DNA of 64,000 bases from Klebsiella sp. RHBSTW-00484 (GCF_013705725.1 NZ_CP055481.1:1488001-1552000), one strand, 5' to 3'. Positions 30,193 to 43,752 are shown, numbered from the stretch's first letter. Notes: a model not told the origin generated them from the letters alone. A program made the numbers and translations.

Positions 30193-30896
30193 GACTGGCC
30201 TCCAAAGGCGAACTCATGTGCCAGACGAGCCCGTCGCCAGTTGCGTTTCCAGTGTTCTGTCGTTTTGACATGGTTCTTGCGCACAAACTTGAACACCTGA
30301 TGGGCAAAATCCTCCACGGGAAATTCGCGGCGATTGCGGCTGACGATGCCTTCCAGCGTGCAGGGCTGACCGGTCTGGGTATCCCACGGATCGAACGCGC
30401 CGCGCCCGCTGGTTAGCGCCATAAACTCACGCTGCCAGGCTTTTTCATCGTTGGTCGATTGTGGGCCGGTGATTTCCGGGACGCAGGGGAAGTCAAACAG
30501 TGCGGCATAGAACTGCACCTCTTCCCAGCTTAGCCACATGTCCTGGCTGCGGATGGCAAACAGGAAAAAGTCCTGCTCCAGCCCGCGATATTCAATGGAG
30601 TGGACGGCATAGAGATTCTCGCCAAACAGTTCCAAATCACCGAGATCGTTTTTCAGTAATCGCCAGCGCTGACGAATTTTATGCGTCCATGCTGATTGCG
30701 TCGGAGCGGCATGGGAGCGGGCAAAAACGCCGTGACGATTCAGACAGTTATTTTCACCGTCCAGCTTCTCTGTATGCACCAGTTCCGGGATGGCCTGCAA
30801 ATCGCGCCAGTAATCGGCGTTGATGCGGTCATCGCTGGTGGTGCCGGGGGAGAACGGATAGTGCCAGGTTCTCCCGTACTTTCGTTGCGTATTCAT
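30189..30896 (-). CDS. ATP-dependent RNA ligase (nucleotidyltransferase family)
   Basis: A 235-residue adenylyltransferase-type ligase. The nucleophile is K44 in motif I (TEKLDGEN). Further motifs are [16 protein letters not shown] (motif III region), LEGIVSRN (motif IV) and VFKFVRKNH (motif V). There is no OB domain and no zinc finger. With the downstream HD-Pnk it forms a heal-and-seal pair: HD-Pnk makes 5'-phosphate and 3'-OH ends, this enzyme joins them. The operon sits between luxS and emrB, which are neighbours in E. coli, so it is accessory here. The natural substrate is unknown. Confidence 0.87.
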   Translation of the reverse strand: MNTQRKYGRTWHYPFSPGTTSDDRINADYWRDLQAIPELVHTEKLDGENNCLNRHGVFARSHAAPTQSAWTHKIRQRWRLLKNDLGDLELFGENLYAVHSIEYRGLEQDFFLFAIRSQDMWLSWEEVQFYAALFDFPCVPEITGPQSTNDEKAWQREFMALTSGRGAFDPWDTQTGQPCTLEGIVSRNRREFPVEDFAHQVFKFVRKNHVKTTEHWKRNWRRARLAHEFAFGGQS

Positions 30897-31130
30897 GATA
30901 GTCCATTATTTATGTTGTTATAAAAGTACGCCTGCGGGATAGGCGAGTAGTGAGGTTAACGGGTTAAAAGGGATGTGTGATTTCACCCATCAAAAGCGAG
31001 GGTGTAGAAAAGAGGATTAACAACCTGAGCGAAGCGCTCAGAACCGGCTAGTGGTGAATGGAAGTGTTCGGGGCGGCGTAAAGATACACCTCTTATGATG
31101 ATAAAACAACCACCTGCATTTTCCGGCAAT

Positions 31131-31156
31131 AAAAAAGGGATCCGCAGATCCCTTTT
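31131..31156 (-). terminator. emrB terminator
   Basis: Minus-strand AAGGGATC-TGCG-GATCCCTT followed by six T, nine bases after the emrB stop. The region 30897-31130 upstream of the RNA ligase also holds a CTGAGCG/CGCTCAG hairpin (31026-31042) and no visible gene; it presumably carries the ligase promoter. Confidence 0.85.
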
Positions 31157-31164
31157 ATCAAACC

Positions 31165-32712
31165 CTAGTGGGCACCGCCTCCGCCTCCGCCGGCGCTAAA
31201 CGGTGGCTTGGCGAACCACACCAGGCTGAGCAGAAGGATAAATATTGCCGCCGAGAACCAGAAGATTTCGTTGGCCGATATAATCAATCCCTGGTTGGTT
31301 ATCTGCTGTGCTATCCAGCCGGACGCCTGCTGCTGAGTCATCCCCAGGCCTTGCAACTGATCGTACATCTGCTGGGCATTGGGGTTGTACGGCGTGACCG
31401 ATTCGGTGAGCTGCGCATGGTGCAGCGCCTCACGGTTGGTCCACATGGTGGTGGTAATTGAAGTACCAATTGACCCTGCCAGCGTACGGGTAAAGTTCGA
31501 CAGGCTCGATGCTGCCGCCAGCCGCTCCGGCGGCAGGCCGGAAAGGGTGATGGTGGTCAGCGGCATAAAGAAGCAGGCCACCGCGAAGCCCTGGATAAAC
31601 TGCGGCCAGGCCGAAGCGCCGAAATCCATACCGGGTTCGAAGGTGTATGCGCGCCAGTAGAAGCAGACCGCGTACATAATAAAGCTGAAGGTGACCAGCC
31701 GACGCATATCGAGCTTATGCGCGAAGCGGCCGATAATCGGCGACAGGATAACCGGGATCACCCCAACCGGCGCTGAGGCTAAACCGGCCCAGGTCGCGGT
31801 GTAGCCGTATACCTCCTGCAATAGCTGTGGCAACAACACGATCGCGCCGAAGTAGAGCATGTAGGCGAGGCTGATACACAGGCAGCCGATGGTGAAATTT
31901 CGCGACTTAAACAGCGACAGGTCGACTATCGGGTTATCGTCGGTTAGCTCCCAGACAATCAGGAAGCTTATCGCCACCACCGCAACAATCGTCAGGATGA
32001 TTATCTCGTTAGAGGCGAACCAGTCCAGCTCTTTACCGCGGTCGAGCATCACCTGCAGACTGCCGATACCGATCACCAGCAGCGCCAGGCCAACACCGTC
32101 GATTCGCCGCTGCTCGGTGCGGGTTTCACGACTGCGCAGGGTTTGCAGCGTCATCACCACGACGGCAATGCCAATGGGAACGTTGATAAAAAATATCCAG
32201 CCCCAGTGGTAGTTGTCGCTAATGTAGCCGCCAAGAATGGGGCCGCAAATGGGCGCGACGATCACCGTCATTGACCACAGCGCCAGCGCAATAGAGCGCT
32301 TAGCTGGCGGATAGTTACTGAGCAGCAGACTTTGCGACAGTGGGATCAGCGGACCAGCGACGATCCCCTGAATCACGCGGAAGAAAATCAGCATCGTCAG
32401 GCTGTTTGACATGCCGCAGGCCCAGGAGGCGATAGCGAACGCCACCGTCGACCAGAGGAACAGCTTCACTTCACCGACGCGCTTTGCCAGCCAGCCGGTA
32501 ATCGGAATGGAGATAGCGTTCGCCACCCCAAACGAGGTAATAACCCAGGTCCCCTGGCTCAACGATGAGCCAAGGTTACCGGCGATGGTGGGGATGGCCA
32601 CGTTGGCGATAGTGGAGTCCAGCACCTGCATAAAGGTCGCGAGCGACAGCGCAATGGTCATAATGACCAACTGCGCGCCTTCCAGCGGTTTTAGCGGTTT
32701 TTGCTGTTGCAT
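31165..32712 (-). CDS. emrB: Multidrug efflux MFS permease EmrB
   Basis: A 515-residue DHA2-family proton-drug antiporter with 14 predicted membrane helices. It works with EmrA and TolC to expel hydrophobic compounds such as CCCP and nalidixic acid. Signature segments VLDSTIANVAIPTI and WVITSFGVANAISIPITGWL are present. The start ATG at 32712 (MQQQKPL) is preceded by GGGGTGAG; a GTG nine bases upstream would be too close to that site. The C-terminus is a run of glycines. Confidence 0.96.
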   Translation of the reverse strand: MQQQKPLKPLEGAQLVIMTIALSLATFMQVLDSTIANVAIPTIAGNLGSSLSQGTWVITSFGVANAISIPITGWLAKRVGEVKLFLWSTVAFAIASWACGMSNSLTMLIFFRVIQGIVAGPLIPLSQSLLLSNYPPAKRSIALALWSMTVIVAPICGPILGGYISDNYHWGWIFFINVPIGIAVVVMTLQTLRSRETRTEQRRIDGVGLALLVIGIGSLQVMLDRGKELDWFASNEIIILTIVAVVAISFLIVWELTDDNPIVDLSLFKSRNFTIGCLCISLAYMLYFGAIVLLPQLLQEVYGYTATWAGLASAPVGVIPVILSPIIGRFAHKLDMRRLVTFSFIMYAVCFYWRAYTFEPGMDFGASAWPQFIQGFAVACFFMPLTTITLSGLPPERLAAASSLSNFTRTLAGSIGTSITTTMWTNREALHHAQLTESVTPYNPNAQQMYDQLQGLGMTQQQASGWIAQQITNQGLIISANEIFWFSAAIFILLLSLVWFAKPPFSAGGGGGGAH

Positions 32713-32727
32713 TACGCTCACCCCGAA

Positions 32728-33900
32728 TTATCCGGCGTTAGCCTGGATGATACCGTCGATCAGTTTATTGACCGGCTCAAGGCCGATTTCGCGGGCGTTG
32801 CTTTCATAGACCGGGGAGCTACGGACCTGGCTTGCCAGCATCTCGCCGCCGCGCTCGGTGGTGTTAACTTCAACCAGCGTGGAAAGACCGATGCGCAGCG
32901 GGTGCTCCGCCAGCTGTTTTTCATCCAGCTCGATACGTACCGGCAGGCGCTGAACCACTTTGATCCAGTTACCGGTGGCGTTCTGCGCAGGTAGCAGCGA
33001 GAAGGCGCTACCGGTACCCATATCCAGACCAACGACTTTGCCGGTGTATTTCACATCGTCACCGTAAATATCGCTGATAACGGTTGCTGGTTGGCCGATA
33101 CGCATATGCGCCAGTTGGGTTTCTTTAAAGTTGGCGTCAATCCACAGGTTGGTCGCCGGAACCACGGCCATCAGCGGAGTGGTGGGGCTGATTTGCGCGC
33201 CAGGTTGTACGGAACGGCGGGAAACATAACCGCTAATCGGGCTGACGATTTTGGTTCGTTGCAGAGCTAACCAGGCGTTACGCACCTCGGTAGCGGATTG
33301 CAGCACCGCTGGCTGCTGTTCCAGCTTCGTTCCCAGAACGATCGCCTGATTGGCATTATATTGCTGAATCGCCACGTCCAGTTCCGCCTGCGCGCTGGCA
33401 ACCGTGTCGCGCGCATGTTGCAGTTCTTCACGGCCAATCAGGTTGGCGGCCCCCAGAGGAATACGACGGTTAAGGTCGGTCTGCGCCTGGGAAAGGGCGG
33501 TTTTTTTGACTTCGATGCTGGCCTGCAGTTGCTTGCTGTTGATCATTTGCTGGCGCGTTTGACGCACGCTGGCAGCCAACTGGGTCTGCGCTTTTTCAAA
33601 CGCCTGCTGAGCATCGGTCTGGTCGAGAGTGACCAGCGGATCGCCTTTTTGTACATAGTCGGTGTTGTCGGCCCAGACTTTCGTCACGCTACCGGACACC
33701 TGCGCCATGATTTGTACCTGGTTCCCTGCCACGTAGGCGTCGTCCGTCTCTTCGAAGTGACGCAGTACCAAAAACCAATAAATCCCATATGCCACGGCAA
33801 CAATAATAAAGAGCAAGGTCAGCAGCAGAAGGGCGCCTTTACGCTTGCCTTTCTTGCTGCCCGGTTGCTGCGGGACTTGGCTCTCCGCATTTGCGCTCAT
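32728..33900 (-). CDS. emrA: Multidrug efflux membrane-fusion protein EmrA
   Basis: A 390-residue periplasmic adaptor with one N-terminal membrane anchor (ALLLLTLLFIIVAVAYGIYWFLVL), a lipoyl/barrel-sandwich domain (GSVTKVWADNTDYVQKGDPLVTLD) and a long coiled-coil hairpin (about 95-200). It links EmrB to TolC. The start MSANAESQ at 33900 matches E. coli length; four codons further upstream are open. The emrB ATG lies 15 bases after its stop. Confidence 0.96.
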   Translation of the reverse strand: MSANAESQVPQQPGSKKGKRKGALLLLTLLFIIVAVAYGIYWFLVLRHFEETDDAYVAGNQVQIMAQVSGSVTKVWADNTDYVQKGDPLVTLDQTDAQQAFEKAQTQLAASVRQTRQQMINSKQLQASIEVKKTALSQAQTDLNRRIPLGAANLIGREELQHARDTVASAQAELDVAIQQYNANQAIVLGTKLEQQPAVLQSATEVRNAWLALQRTKIVSPISGYVSRRSVQPGAQISPTTPLMAVVPATNLWIDANFKETQLAHMRIGQPATVISDIYGDDVKYTGKVVGLDMGTGSAFSLLPAQNATGNWIKVVQRLPVRIELDEKQLAEHPLRIGLSTLVEVNTTERGGEMLASQVRSSPVYESNAREIGLEPVNKLIDGIIQANAG

Positions 33901-34026
33901 GTTATTCTCCACGATCTTATTATTTCACATCGGCTGAGCCGACCTGTTTATCAGAAAGGCCAGCAGAAGATCTGCTGGCCTGGCTGTTTTCCTTGCAACT
34001 CAAAAATGGGGCGAGCGATGCTGCGC

Positions 34027-34557
34027 TTAGCGCAGAGACTCCGCGACCACGCCATCCTCTTCCATTTGGTCGAGACGACCAAGCAGCTTGCGGGTGATGT
34101 GTTCGAGCTGATCTTTTTCGCCAGTGCTTAAAGAAGACCAGAGTTGATGCAGGCAGTTATGCTGCGGTGGTAAGACTTCACGCAGGAACTGATGACCTTT
34201 GTCGGTAAGTTGCAAATGCAGGCAGCGACGATCGTTATCGCTTTCACGGCGCTCAATCCAGCCGCGTTTTTCCAGCTCATCGGCAATACGCGTGGCGTTG
34301 GTGCGCGAAGAGCCCAGCGCGCAGCTCAGTTCTGAAGGCTGAATGCTGTGATTTTCCTGAGACTCAAGCGTGATCAGCGCCATAAATAATGTCTCGTTAA
34401 TCCCTTGCGCTTTCAGCATCTTGTTACGGTTTTCCAGCAGCTTACCTTGCATATGCATGCAAAGACGAGTGAGCAGAATTTCCTGAAAGGGGAAGTCTTC
34501 GTGACGGCTGGCGCGGAACTTGAGCATTTGCTCAATGGGAGTAAACGAACTATCCAT
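34027..34557 (-). CDS. emrR: MarR-family repressor EmrR (MprA)
   Basis: A 176-residue MarR-type winged-helix regulator that represses emrRAB and is released by phenolic and uncoupler compounds. The DNA-binding region is [24 protein letters not shown], followed by the wing [27 protein letters not shown] at 34557 is the family start; 36 open codons upstream have no support. The gap to emrA (33901-34026) contains short inverted repeats. Confidence 0.96.
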   Translation of the reverse strand: MDSSFTPIEQMLKFRASRHEDFPFQEILLTRLCMHMQGKLLENRNKMLKAQGINETLFMALITLESQENHSIQPSELSCALGSSRTNATRIADELEKRGWIERRESDNDRRCLHLQLTDKGHQFLREVLPPQHNCLHQLWSSLSTGEKDQLEHITRKLLGRLDQMEEDGVVAESLR

Positions 34558-34648
34558 TTTGGTTATGACCTCATTAATTACAGCCGATATAATAACTATT
34601 GTGACAAATAAATCAAATGAATTATTGATTGATATTGATACTTTAAGC

Positions 34649-34984
34649 TTATAGCCATGTGCCAATTTTCCACACTACGCCATAGGTTAATGCGCTTAAA
34701 AGCGTAGGAATAATAATGCTGCGCGTTTTCCAGAAGGCCAGACCCAGCACCGCAAAACCCGCTAATGTGGGGAACAGACGGTGGGAGTCATGGAGGATTT
34801 CCGGCACGCTGGAAACCACCAGTAAGGCGCAAATGGAGGCGATGCCGATAGTATCGAGCAGGACGCTGACCGGGCCGCGACGCGTAGGGCGGGCGTTTCC
34901 CGCTCGTAGGCGTAGTGGAAGATAGCGGAACAGGTAATTCACGCAGCCGACTACGGCCCCAATAAGAAGAACGTCACTGTTCAT
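34649..34984 (-). CDS. ygaH: L-valine exporter subunit YgaH (AzlD family)
   Basis: A 111-residue membrane protein with about four helices, the small subunit of the YgaZH branched-chain amino-acid exporter. AzlD-type pattern: N-terminal [13 protein letters not shown] and C-terminal [14 protein letters not shown]. It overlaps ygaZ by 11 bases. Located immediately before emrR as in E. coli. Confidence 0.93.
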   Translation of the reverse strand: MNSDVLLIGAVVGCVNYLFRYLPLRLRAGNARPTRRGPVSVLLDTIGIASICALLVVSSVPEILHDSHRLFPTLAGFAVLGLAFWKTRSIIIPTLLSALTYGVVWKIGTWL

Positions 34985-35720
34985 CGGGCATCCCCTGAAT
35001 GCTGGCCTGCACCAGAGCGGTCAGGCAACCGCAGACAATCCCGGCAAGGATCGCGGCGGGAATAGAAAAGAGGATAATCCCCCCAAGCGCGCCCGCCAAC
35101 GCGGCGGTAACGCTAAGCGACTGTTTGCGCTGGAACGATGCCAGTAGGAAACTCATAAACAGCGCGGGCAGCATAAAGCTAAGCGCTGCTTCTACTGCCG
35201 GAAAGTCGGTCAACAGACCGCTGCCTGAGTAAGCTCCTACCAGCGTGCCGAAGACCCACGAAGCCCAGGACATAAAAGCGATACCGATCATCCAGTTTTC
35301 ACTCCAGCGGCGGTTATCGCGTACCAGTTTAGCGGTGGCGGCGGCAAAAACTTCGTCGGTCAGGCCGAAAGCCCAGAGTGCGGTTTTTTTCTTGCTCAGC
35401 GTGCACAGGATGCGGCTGCGCAGGGAAGGGCCGTACAGTACGTGGCGAACGTCCATTGCCATGACGGTAAGCGCCGCGACCCACAGTGAACTGCCTGCGG
35501 CGAGCATCGCGGTGATCACGAACTGGCTGGCGCCTGCGTAGATGATGCAGGAGAAGAACAGACTTTCCAGCGGAGTAAAACCGAGTTTGGTGGCGTTCAG
35601 GCCAAAGGCGAAGGCCACGGGAATGTAGCTAATCACAATCGGCAGGCTATCTTTTATGCCTTCGGCCAGCGTGGCTTCGCACGCAGGGGCCGTTTGCGTC
35701 ATTGCGGCAGGGTTTTCCAT
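34974..35720 (-). CDS. ygaZ: L-valine exporter subunit YgaZ (AzlC family)
   Basis: A 248-residue AzlC-type membrane protein. Conserved segments are [38 protein letters not shown] and [13 protein letters not shown]. It exports L-valine and methionine together with YgaH. The exact start is uncertain: ATG at 35720 or 35705 (a start at MTQTAP is also possible). Confidence 0.94.
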   Translation of the reverse strand: MENPAAMTQTAPACEATLAEGIKDSLPIVISYIPVAFAFGLNATKLGFTPLESLFFSCIIYAGASQFVITAMLAAGSSLWVAALTVMAMDVRHVLYGPSLRSRILCTLSKKKTALWAFGLTDEVFAAATAKLVRDNRRWSENWMIGIAFMSWASWVFGTLVGAYSGSGLLTDFPAVEAALSFMLPALFMSFLLASFQRKQSLSVTAALAGALGGIILFSIPAAILAGIVCGCLTALVQASIQGMPDEQ

Positions 35721-35875
35721 AGGGATTACTTATTAATAACGCACGTGAAAATCACATGATTGCATAGGTGGATTAACCTTAGCAGAGAGCGGTGTAGCTT
35801 AACAGTATCTAACAGGTTGATGGCTAAAGTTATGCAATTTATTTGCATATTAATCCATCATTTGGAAAGGAAGTC

Positions 35876-36096
35876 CCCTTGGGGCGGCGCGATGCGCCTT
35901 GCCTGGGCTACGGGTTCGTGCAGCCTGCGGGTTTTGTAGCCCGAATAGATGCGGAGCATCGCCTCCGGGAAATTCTGCAATACTCTGCGGTTTTTCCCCG
36001 GGGGCGGTGCAGAGCGCCTTGCCCGGGTTACGGGTCCGTGCGGTCTGCGGGTTTTGTAGCCCGGAATAGATGCGCAGCATCGCCTCCGGGAATACC
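35876..36096. repeat. Tandem REP-family repeat (two ~92-bp units, 120-bp period) between ygaZ and proX
   Basis: Unit 1 (about 35881-35971) and unit 2 (about 36001-36093) are close direct copies, each beginning GGGGCGG, containing CTGCGGGTTTTGTAGCCCG and ending GCATCGCCTCCGGGAA. Each unit has internal palindromes. It fills most of the 390-base gap. The remaining part, 35721-35875, is AT-rich and presumably carries the ygaZH promoter. Confidence 0.8.
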
Positions 36097-36110
36097 CTAA
36101 AAGAGGGGGA

Positions 36111-37106
36111 TTATTTCTGCGCAGCCAGCGCTTCATTCACCCAGCCGTCAAACTGTTGCTGGTGGGCTTTAATCCAGCCGTCGACGTGGCCCTGAATATC
36201 TGCTTCTGAACCGTGACCGGCATGCATCATCGCATTCTCGGCGTTGATGTCGGCAATCGGCAGCTTCATGGTGCTAAACAGCTTCGCCGCCGCCGGGTTT
36301 TTCTCAGCCCAGACTTTGTTTGCCACGATGTGCATGGTGTTAACCGGGAAGCCGTAGTTCATACCGTTCGGCAGCTTGGTGTCGATATCCTTCTGCTCGC
36401 CCGGCAGGGAGGAGAACGGTACCTGTAACCAGACTACATCTTTACCCGGTTTCAGCACGTCGCTGACCCAGTAAGGCGTCCAGGTGTAATAAAGCACCGG
36501 TTTGCCTTCTTTATAACGCGCAATAGTATCGGCCATCATCGCCGCATAGTTGCCCTGGTTATGCACGACCGTGTTGCTCAGACCGTAAGCATCAATCTGG
36601 TGATTAATGACCGCTTCACAGCCCCAGCCCGGCGTACAGCCGGTCATATCGGCTTTGCCATCACCGTTGGTATCAAACAGTTTGGCAATTTTCGGATCTT
36701 TTAGCTGGTCGATAGATTTAATGTGGTACTGCTCGGCGGTTTTCTTGTCGATCAGATAACCCTGTGCTGCACCGGTAACGAATACCCCTTCACGATAAAA
36801 TTTCTTATCGCCACCGGCGGCTGCGTACATATCATCGTGCAGCGGTTTCCAGTTGGTGGCGATGTAGGTGGTATCACCTGCGGCGATAGAGGTGTAGGCG
36901 ACGTTATAGTCGACTTCGCTCGGCTTCTCGACGGTATAGCCCAGCTTTTCCAGCGCGCGGCTGACCAGCAGGGTCTGGAAGGTCTCTTCCGAAATGGTGC
37001 TCTGTGCCGGTTTCACGGTAATGCCTTTACCTGGCAAGTCCGCGGCGAAGGCGGTGGTGGAAATGAGGGCGGTAAACGCTGTGGCAAGAATCGCGGTATG
37101 TTGCAT
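36111..37106 (-). CDS. proX: Glycine betaine/proline-betaine periplasmic binding protein ProX
   Basis: A 331-residue periplasmic receptor of the ProU osmoprotectant importer. The signal peptide is [21 protein letters not shown]. The betaine-binding tryptophans probably include those in [17 protein letters not shown] and [10 protein letters not shown]. It is third in proV-proW-proX, but separated from proW by 188 bases containing an ERIC element. Confidence 0.96.
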   Translation of the reverse strand: MQHTAILATAFTALISTTAFAADLPGKGITVKPAQSTISEETFQTLLVSRALEKLGYTVEKPSEVDYNVAYTSIAAGDTTYIATNWKPLHDDMYAAAGGDKKFYREGVFVTGAAQGYLIDKKTAEQYHIKSIDQLKDPKIAKLFDTNGDGKADMTGCTPGWGCEAVINHQIDAYGLSNTVVHNQGNYAAMMADTIARYKEGKPVLYYTWTPYWVSDVLKPGKDVVWLQVPFSSLPGEQKDIDTKLPNGMNYGFPVNTMHIVANKVWAEKNPAAAKLFSTMKLPIADINAENAMMHAGHGSEADIQGHVDGWIKAHQQQFDGWVNEALAAQK

Positions 37107-37126
37107 CGTTGTTCCTTTTATTCATA

Positions 37127-37253
37127 TATACCCGTCATACTTCAAGTTGCACGTGCGTTGGCTGTGCTCGCTCACCCCAATCACTTACTTTAGTAAGCTC
37201 TTGGGGATTCTCTCGTTTGCCGCCTTCCTGCAACTCGAATTATTTAGGGTATA
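37127..37253. repeat. ERIC element (complete, 127 bp) between proW and proX
   Basis: Begins TATACCCGTCATACTTCAAG and ends TCGAATTATTTAGGGTATA, the termini of the enterobacterial repetitive intergenic consensus, with the central AAGTAAGTGATTGGGGTGAG (minus strand). Exactly 127 bases. It lies inside the proU operon, so it is transcribed with it and could fold into a long hairpin. Confidence 0.93.
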
Positions 37254-37294
37254 GAAGGGAAGTCCATCCCCCCGACTGCCGGGGGGATGTGCTC

Positions 37295-38359
37295 TTATTT
37301 ACAGAAAGGGCGAGTGATAAGCCCCAGTGGGCCGGTGGTGTACCAGCGGCGGTTGCCACGACTGCGCGAGTCGCGCCCGAAGGCCTGAGTCAGGCGGTCG
37401 AGAATGATGGCGAGGATAACAATGCCGACGCCGCCAACGGTCGCCAGACCCATATCCAGGCGACCAATGCCGCGCAGTACCATTTGGCCAAGGCCGCCAA
37501 CGGCGATCATCGAAGCAATAACCACCATCGACAAGGCCAGCATCAGCGTCTGATTGACCCCGGCCATAATGGTCGGCATCGCCAGAGGTAGCTGAACCTT
37601 GAACAGAAGCTGACGCGGGCTGGCGCCGAAGGAGCGAGAAGCTTCAATCAGATCCGCAGGCACCTGGTTAATCCCCAGAATCGTCAGACGAACAATCGGC
37701 GGCAGGGCGAAGATAATGGTCACCACCACGCCCGGAACGTTACCGATACCGAACAGCATCACGATCGGCACCAGATAGACAAATGCCGGAGTGGTTTGCA
37801 TCGCATCGAGCAGCGGGCGAATAATTTTTGCCGCCCGCGGGCTACGGGCCAGCCAAATCCCCAGCGGCAGGCCGATCAACATACAAAACAGCAGTGCGGT
37901 CAGCACCAGCGCCAGGGTCACCATAGCCTGCGACCAGGCGCCGATGGCCCCGATAGCAATAAGCGAAATCAGCGTTGCGGCACCCATACCGACGCTGGAG
38001 ATCTGCCAGGCAATCAGCGAGAAAATAATAATCGCGACCGGCGCAGGCATCCCCAGCAAGAGCTGCTGAAAAGCGCTCAGGATGTAATCCACCGGTACGC
38101 GGATCCCCTGAAACAGCGGGCGAAAGTGCATCACTATCCAGTCGATACCGTGCGTGACCCAGCTATCAAGCGGAATAAGCGTTTTATGGAACGGGTCCAT
38201 AATATTGAAGTGTTCCGGCTGCGGCGCGGGTGCGCTGCTCAGCCAGTCGGCACCGCCGCCATCGGCCGGGGCGGGTGTTGATGTGCCCCAGGCATCAGCG
38301 GATTGCGACGCGTTATCCGCCGCCTGTGCGGTGTCCCACGGGTTAGATTGATCAGCCAT
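37295..38359 (-). CDS. proW: Glycine betaine ABC transporter permease ProW
   Basis: A 354-residue inner-membrane permease. It has a long hydrophilic N-terminal tail (about 100 residues, Asp/Ala/Pro rich) typical of ProW, then the BPD_transp_1 domain with the EAA-like loop [32 protein letters not shown], which contacts ProV. It overlaps proV by 8 bases. Confidence 0.96.
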   Translation of the reverse strand: MADQSNPWDTAQAADNASQSADAWGTSTPAPADGGGADWLSSAPAPQPEHFNIMDPFHKTLIPLDSWVTHGIDWIVMHFRPLFQGIRVPVDYILSAFQQLLLGMPAPVAIIIFSLIAWQISSVGMGAATLISLIAIGAIGAWSQAMVTLALVLTALLFCMLIGLPLGIWLARSPRAAKIIRPLLDAMQTTPAFVYLVPIVMLFGIGNVPGVVVTIIFALPPIVRLTILGINQVPADLIEASRSFGASPRQLLFKVQLPLAMPTIMAGVNQTLMLALSMVVIASMIAVGGLGQMVLRGIGRLDMGLATVGGVGIVILAIILDRLTQAFGRDSRSRGNRRWYTTGPLGLITRPFCK

Positions 38360-39557
38360 TATTGTTTGCCCCCTCGCGATCTAAAGCCTGCAGCAGCATA
38401 CGTTTGGAAATGATGCCGATGTACTGTTGCCCTTCGTCCACAACCGGTACTGCACAGGGTGCGTGCCCGACGTGGGAGAGCAGGTCGCTGAGCGGCGTTT
38501 GCGCATCCACCGCTTGCGGGGAGTCAATTAACGCCGCATCGATTCCCTGACCTTCGCTCAGCGCGGCTTTCAGTGAATCAATGGAGACAATGCCGATAAA
38601 TTTATTGCCACGTTCAATCACGTAGCCATATTCGCGGTCTTCATCTTGTAATAATTTCAGTGCTGAACGCGGACCGAAACCTGGTGTTTTACGAATCAGC
38701 CCAACCGGGCTACGGCGCGCAATATCCTTGGCGCTGAATACATGGCTAATATCGACGCCGCGGAAGAAGGTGCGGACATAATCATTGGCCGGGTTATTCA
38801 GTATTTCATCCGGTGTACCGACCTGAACCACTTCGCCATTTTGCATAATGGCAATGCGATCGCCAATGCGCATTGCTTCATCGAGATCGTGGGAAATAAA
38901 TACCACGGTGCGCTGATGCTTTGCCTGTAATTTGGTTAGCTCATCCTGCATTTCGGTGCGAATTAATGGGTCGAGCGCCGAGAAGGCCTCATCCATTAAC
39001 AGGATATCGGGGTTAATGGCCAGCGCACGGGCCAGACCAACGCGCTGACGCATCCCGCCGGAGAGTTCGTCCGGGTAAGAGTGAGCATAGTTTTCCAGGC
39101 CCACCTGACGCAGCGCGTCCAGCGCTTTCTCCTGGCGTTCTTGAGGCGAAACGCCAGCCAGTTCCATGCCGAAAGCGGCGTTATCGAGCACGGTCATATG
39201 CGGCATCAGCGCAAATGATTGAAATACCATTGCAATCTTTTTTCTGCGCACCTCGCGGAGCTCGGCCTCTGAGATTTTGGCGATATCGACGCCATCGATC
39301 AGCACCTGTCCACGGGTGGGTTCAATCAGGCGATTGAGAAGGCGAACCATGGTAGATTTCCCCGAGCCGGAGAGCCCCATGATGACGAATATCTCGCCTT
39401 CTTCAATGGTCAGATTGGCGTCTTTTACGCCAAGCGAAAGTCCCGTTTTTTCCAGTATTTGCTCTTTCGATAATCCTTTTTCGATATATTTGAAAGCTCG
39501 TTGCGGATGCTCGCCAAATATTTTATAGAGATTCTTGATTTCTAATTTAATTGCCAT
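38352..39557 (-). CDS. proV: Glycine betaine ABC transporter ATPase ProV
   Basis: A 401-residue ABC ATPase, first gene of the osmotically induced proU operon. Walker A is GLSGSGKST, the signature is LSGGMRQR, Walker B is [11 protein letters not shown]. Two C-terminal CBS domains (about 280-400) sense ionic strength in this family. The 324-base leader 39558-39881 is AT-rich and holds the proU promoter region and the nrdF terminator; no gene is supported there. Confidence 0.96.
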   Translation of the reverse strand: MAIKLEIKNLYKIFGEHPQRAFKYIEKGLSKEQILEKTGLSLGVKDANLTIEEGEIFVIMGLSGSGKSTMVRLLNRLIEPTRGQVLIDGVDIAKISEAELREVRRKKIAMVFQSFALMPHMTVLDNAAFGMELAGVSPQERQEKALDALRQVGLENYAHSYPDELSGGMRQRVGLARALAINPDILLMDEAFSALDPLIRTEMQDELTKLQAKHQRTVVFISHDLDEAMRIGDRIAIMQNGEVVQVGTPDEILNNPANDYVRTFFRGVDISHVFSAKDIARRSPVGLIRKTPGFGPRSALKLLQDEDREYGYVIERGNKFIGIVSIDSLKAALSEGQGIDAALIDSPQAVDAQTPLSDLLSHVGHAPCAVPVVDEGQQYIGIISKRMLLQALDREGANNNG

Positions 39558-39842
39558 GCAATAGAGAGTTTCCTATTTTATTAATATCGATACAGTACCT
39601 GGTGGTGATAATTTATTTTTTTACACCCTAACATACTGAGAATCTGAGACAACCCTTTATGTCGATTTGCGGCGGAAATGTAAAAGGGGAAATGCCTGCT
39701 CATCCCCCGTGATATAAGGGCTGGGCGCGAATTGTTAATGACTAATATTTTTTGGTTATGTTGCGATAATTCCGCCTGAAATCGACAAAATTCTGTTGAA
39801 TATGACGTAGTGATGACCGAAAGATATTGAGTGAAATAAATC

Positions 39843-39869
39843 ACCAGGAAATATGTTGATATATTCCTG
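39843..39869 (-). terminator. Hairpin after nrdF
   Basis: CCAGGAA-N13-TTCCTGG just downstream of the nrdF stop, followed on the minus strand by TGATTTATTT. A weak terminator between nrdHIEF and proVWX. Confidence 0.5.
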
Positions 39870-39881
39870 GTGAAAGTAAGG

Positions 39882-42971
<3,090 letters not shown>

Positions 42972-42999
<28 letters not shown>

Positions 43000-43382
43000 A
43001 ATTCGCTTACTCCTTTACGCACGTTGTCGACGTCTTGTGGGGTGCCCATCAGCTCAAAGCGGTAGAGATACGGTACGCCGCATTTTTGCTTGATAACGTC
43101 GCCAGCGCGGCCATAGGCGTCGCCGAAGTTACGGTTACCCGCGGCAATCACGCCACGAATCAACTGGCGATTATGCGGATCGTTAAGAAAACGGATCGCC
43201 TGTCGCGGAACCGCGCCCGCCGTGCCGCCGCCACCGTAGCTGGGGACGATGAGAATGTAGGGTTCGTCTACCTGGATGCGCTCCCGCTCGTTAAGCGGAA
43301 TACGCACCGCGGGCAGCCCCAGACGCTGGACGAACCGATGCGTGTTTTCGGAACTGCTGGAAAAGTAGACGATCAGGCTCAT
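42972..43382 (-). CDS. nrdI: Flavodoxin-like NrdI
   Basis: A 136-residue flavoprotein that supplies oxidant for assembly of the Mn(III)2-tyrosyl radical of NrdF. The FMN phosphate loop is [13 protein letters not shown] at the N-terminus; the glycine-rich [14 protein letters not shown] surrounds the flavin. It overlaps nrdH by 4 bases. Confidence 0.96.
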
Positions 43383-43624
43383 ACGCTGGCCGCTGAGGTT
43401 GCCGGGCGCAGGCGGTTAATCATGTCCGGGCGGAAGCCGGACCAGCGGGTTTCCCCGGCAATCACTACCGGCAGCTGACGGAAGCCCTGCTCGCGCAGCA
43501 TATTGACGGCTTCAGGATGGTGGTCGATGTTGACCATGTCGAATTCAAACCCGCGGGTTTCCATGGCCCGTTTGGTAGCATGGCATTGCACGCAGTCGTT
43601 TTTAGTGTAAATAGTAATGCGCAT
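43379..43624 (-). CDS. nrdH: Glutaredoxin-like NrdH
   Basis: An 81-residue thioredoxin-fold electron donor to NrdE, with active site CVQC ([13 protein letters not shown]) and the family segment WSGFRPD. The start MRITIYTK at 43624 gives the E. coli length. First gene of nrdH-I-E-F, behind the paired NrdR boxes. Confidence 0.96.
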   Translation of the reverse strand: MRITIYTKNDCVQCHATKRAMETRGFEFDMVNIDHHPEAVNMLREQGFRQLPVVIAGETRWSGFRPDMINRLRPATSAASV

Positions 43625-43700
43625 GATTCGTATTTCCATTTAAGATAGCGGCACGGCGCAAAAAATGACGTCGTGCGTTATGGGTTATCACTGAGGGAAA

Positions 43701-43747
43701 TACTAGATGTAGTTATTTAAAAGTTCAACAACTCAATATATATGGTT
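43701..43747 (-). promoter_or_regulatory. Tandem NrdR boxes upstream of nrdHIEF
   Basis: TACTAGATGTAGTTA (43701-43715) and ACTCAATATATATGGTT (43731-43747) each resemble the NrdR box (ACACTATATATAGTGT type). Their centres are 31 bases apart, three helical turns, the spacing seen at other NrdR-repressed operons. Confidence 0.7.
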
Positions 43748-43752
43748 TTTGC

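Noticed and set aside
39581..39844. An 87-codon minus-strand ORF in the proV leader
   Set aside because: Lies in the AT-rich proU control region and ends within the nrdF terminator; composition unlike a protein of this genome and no ribosome site.
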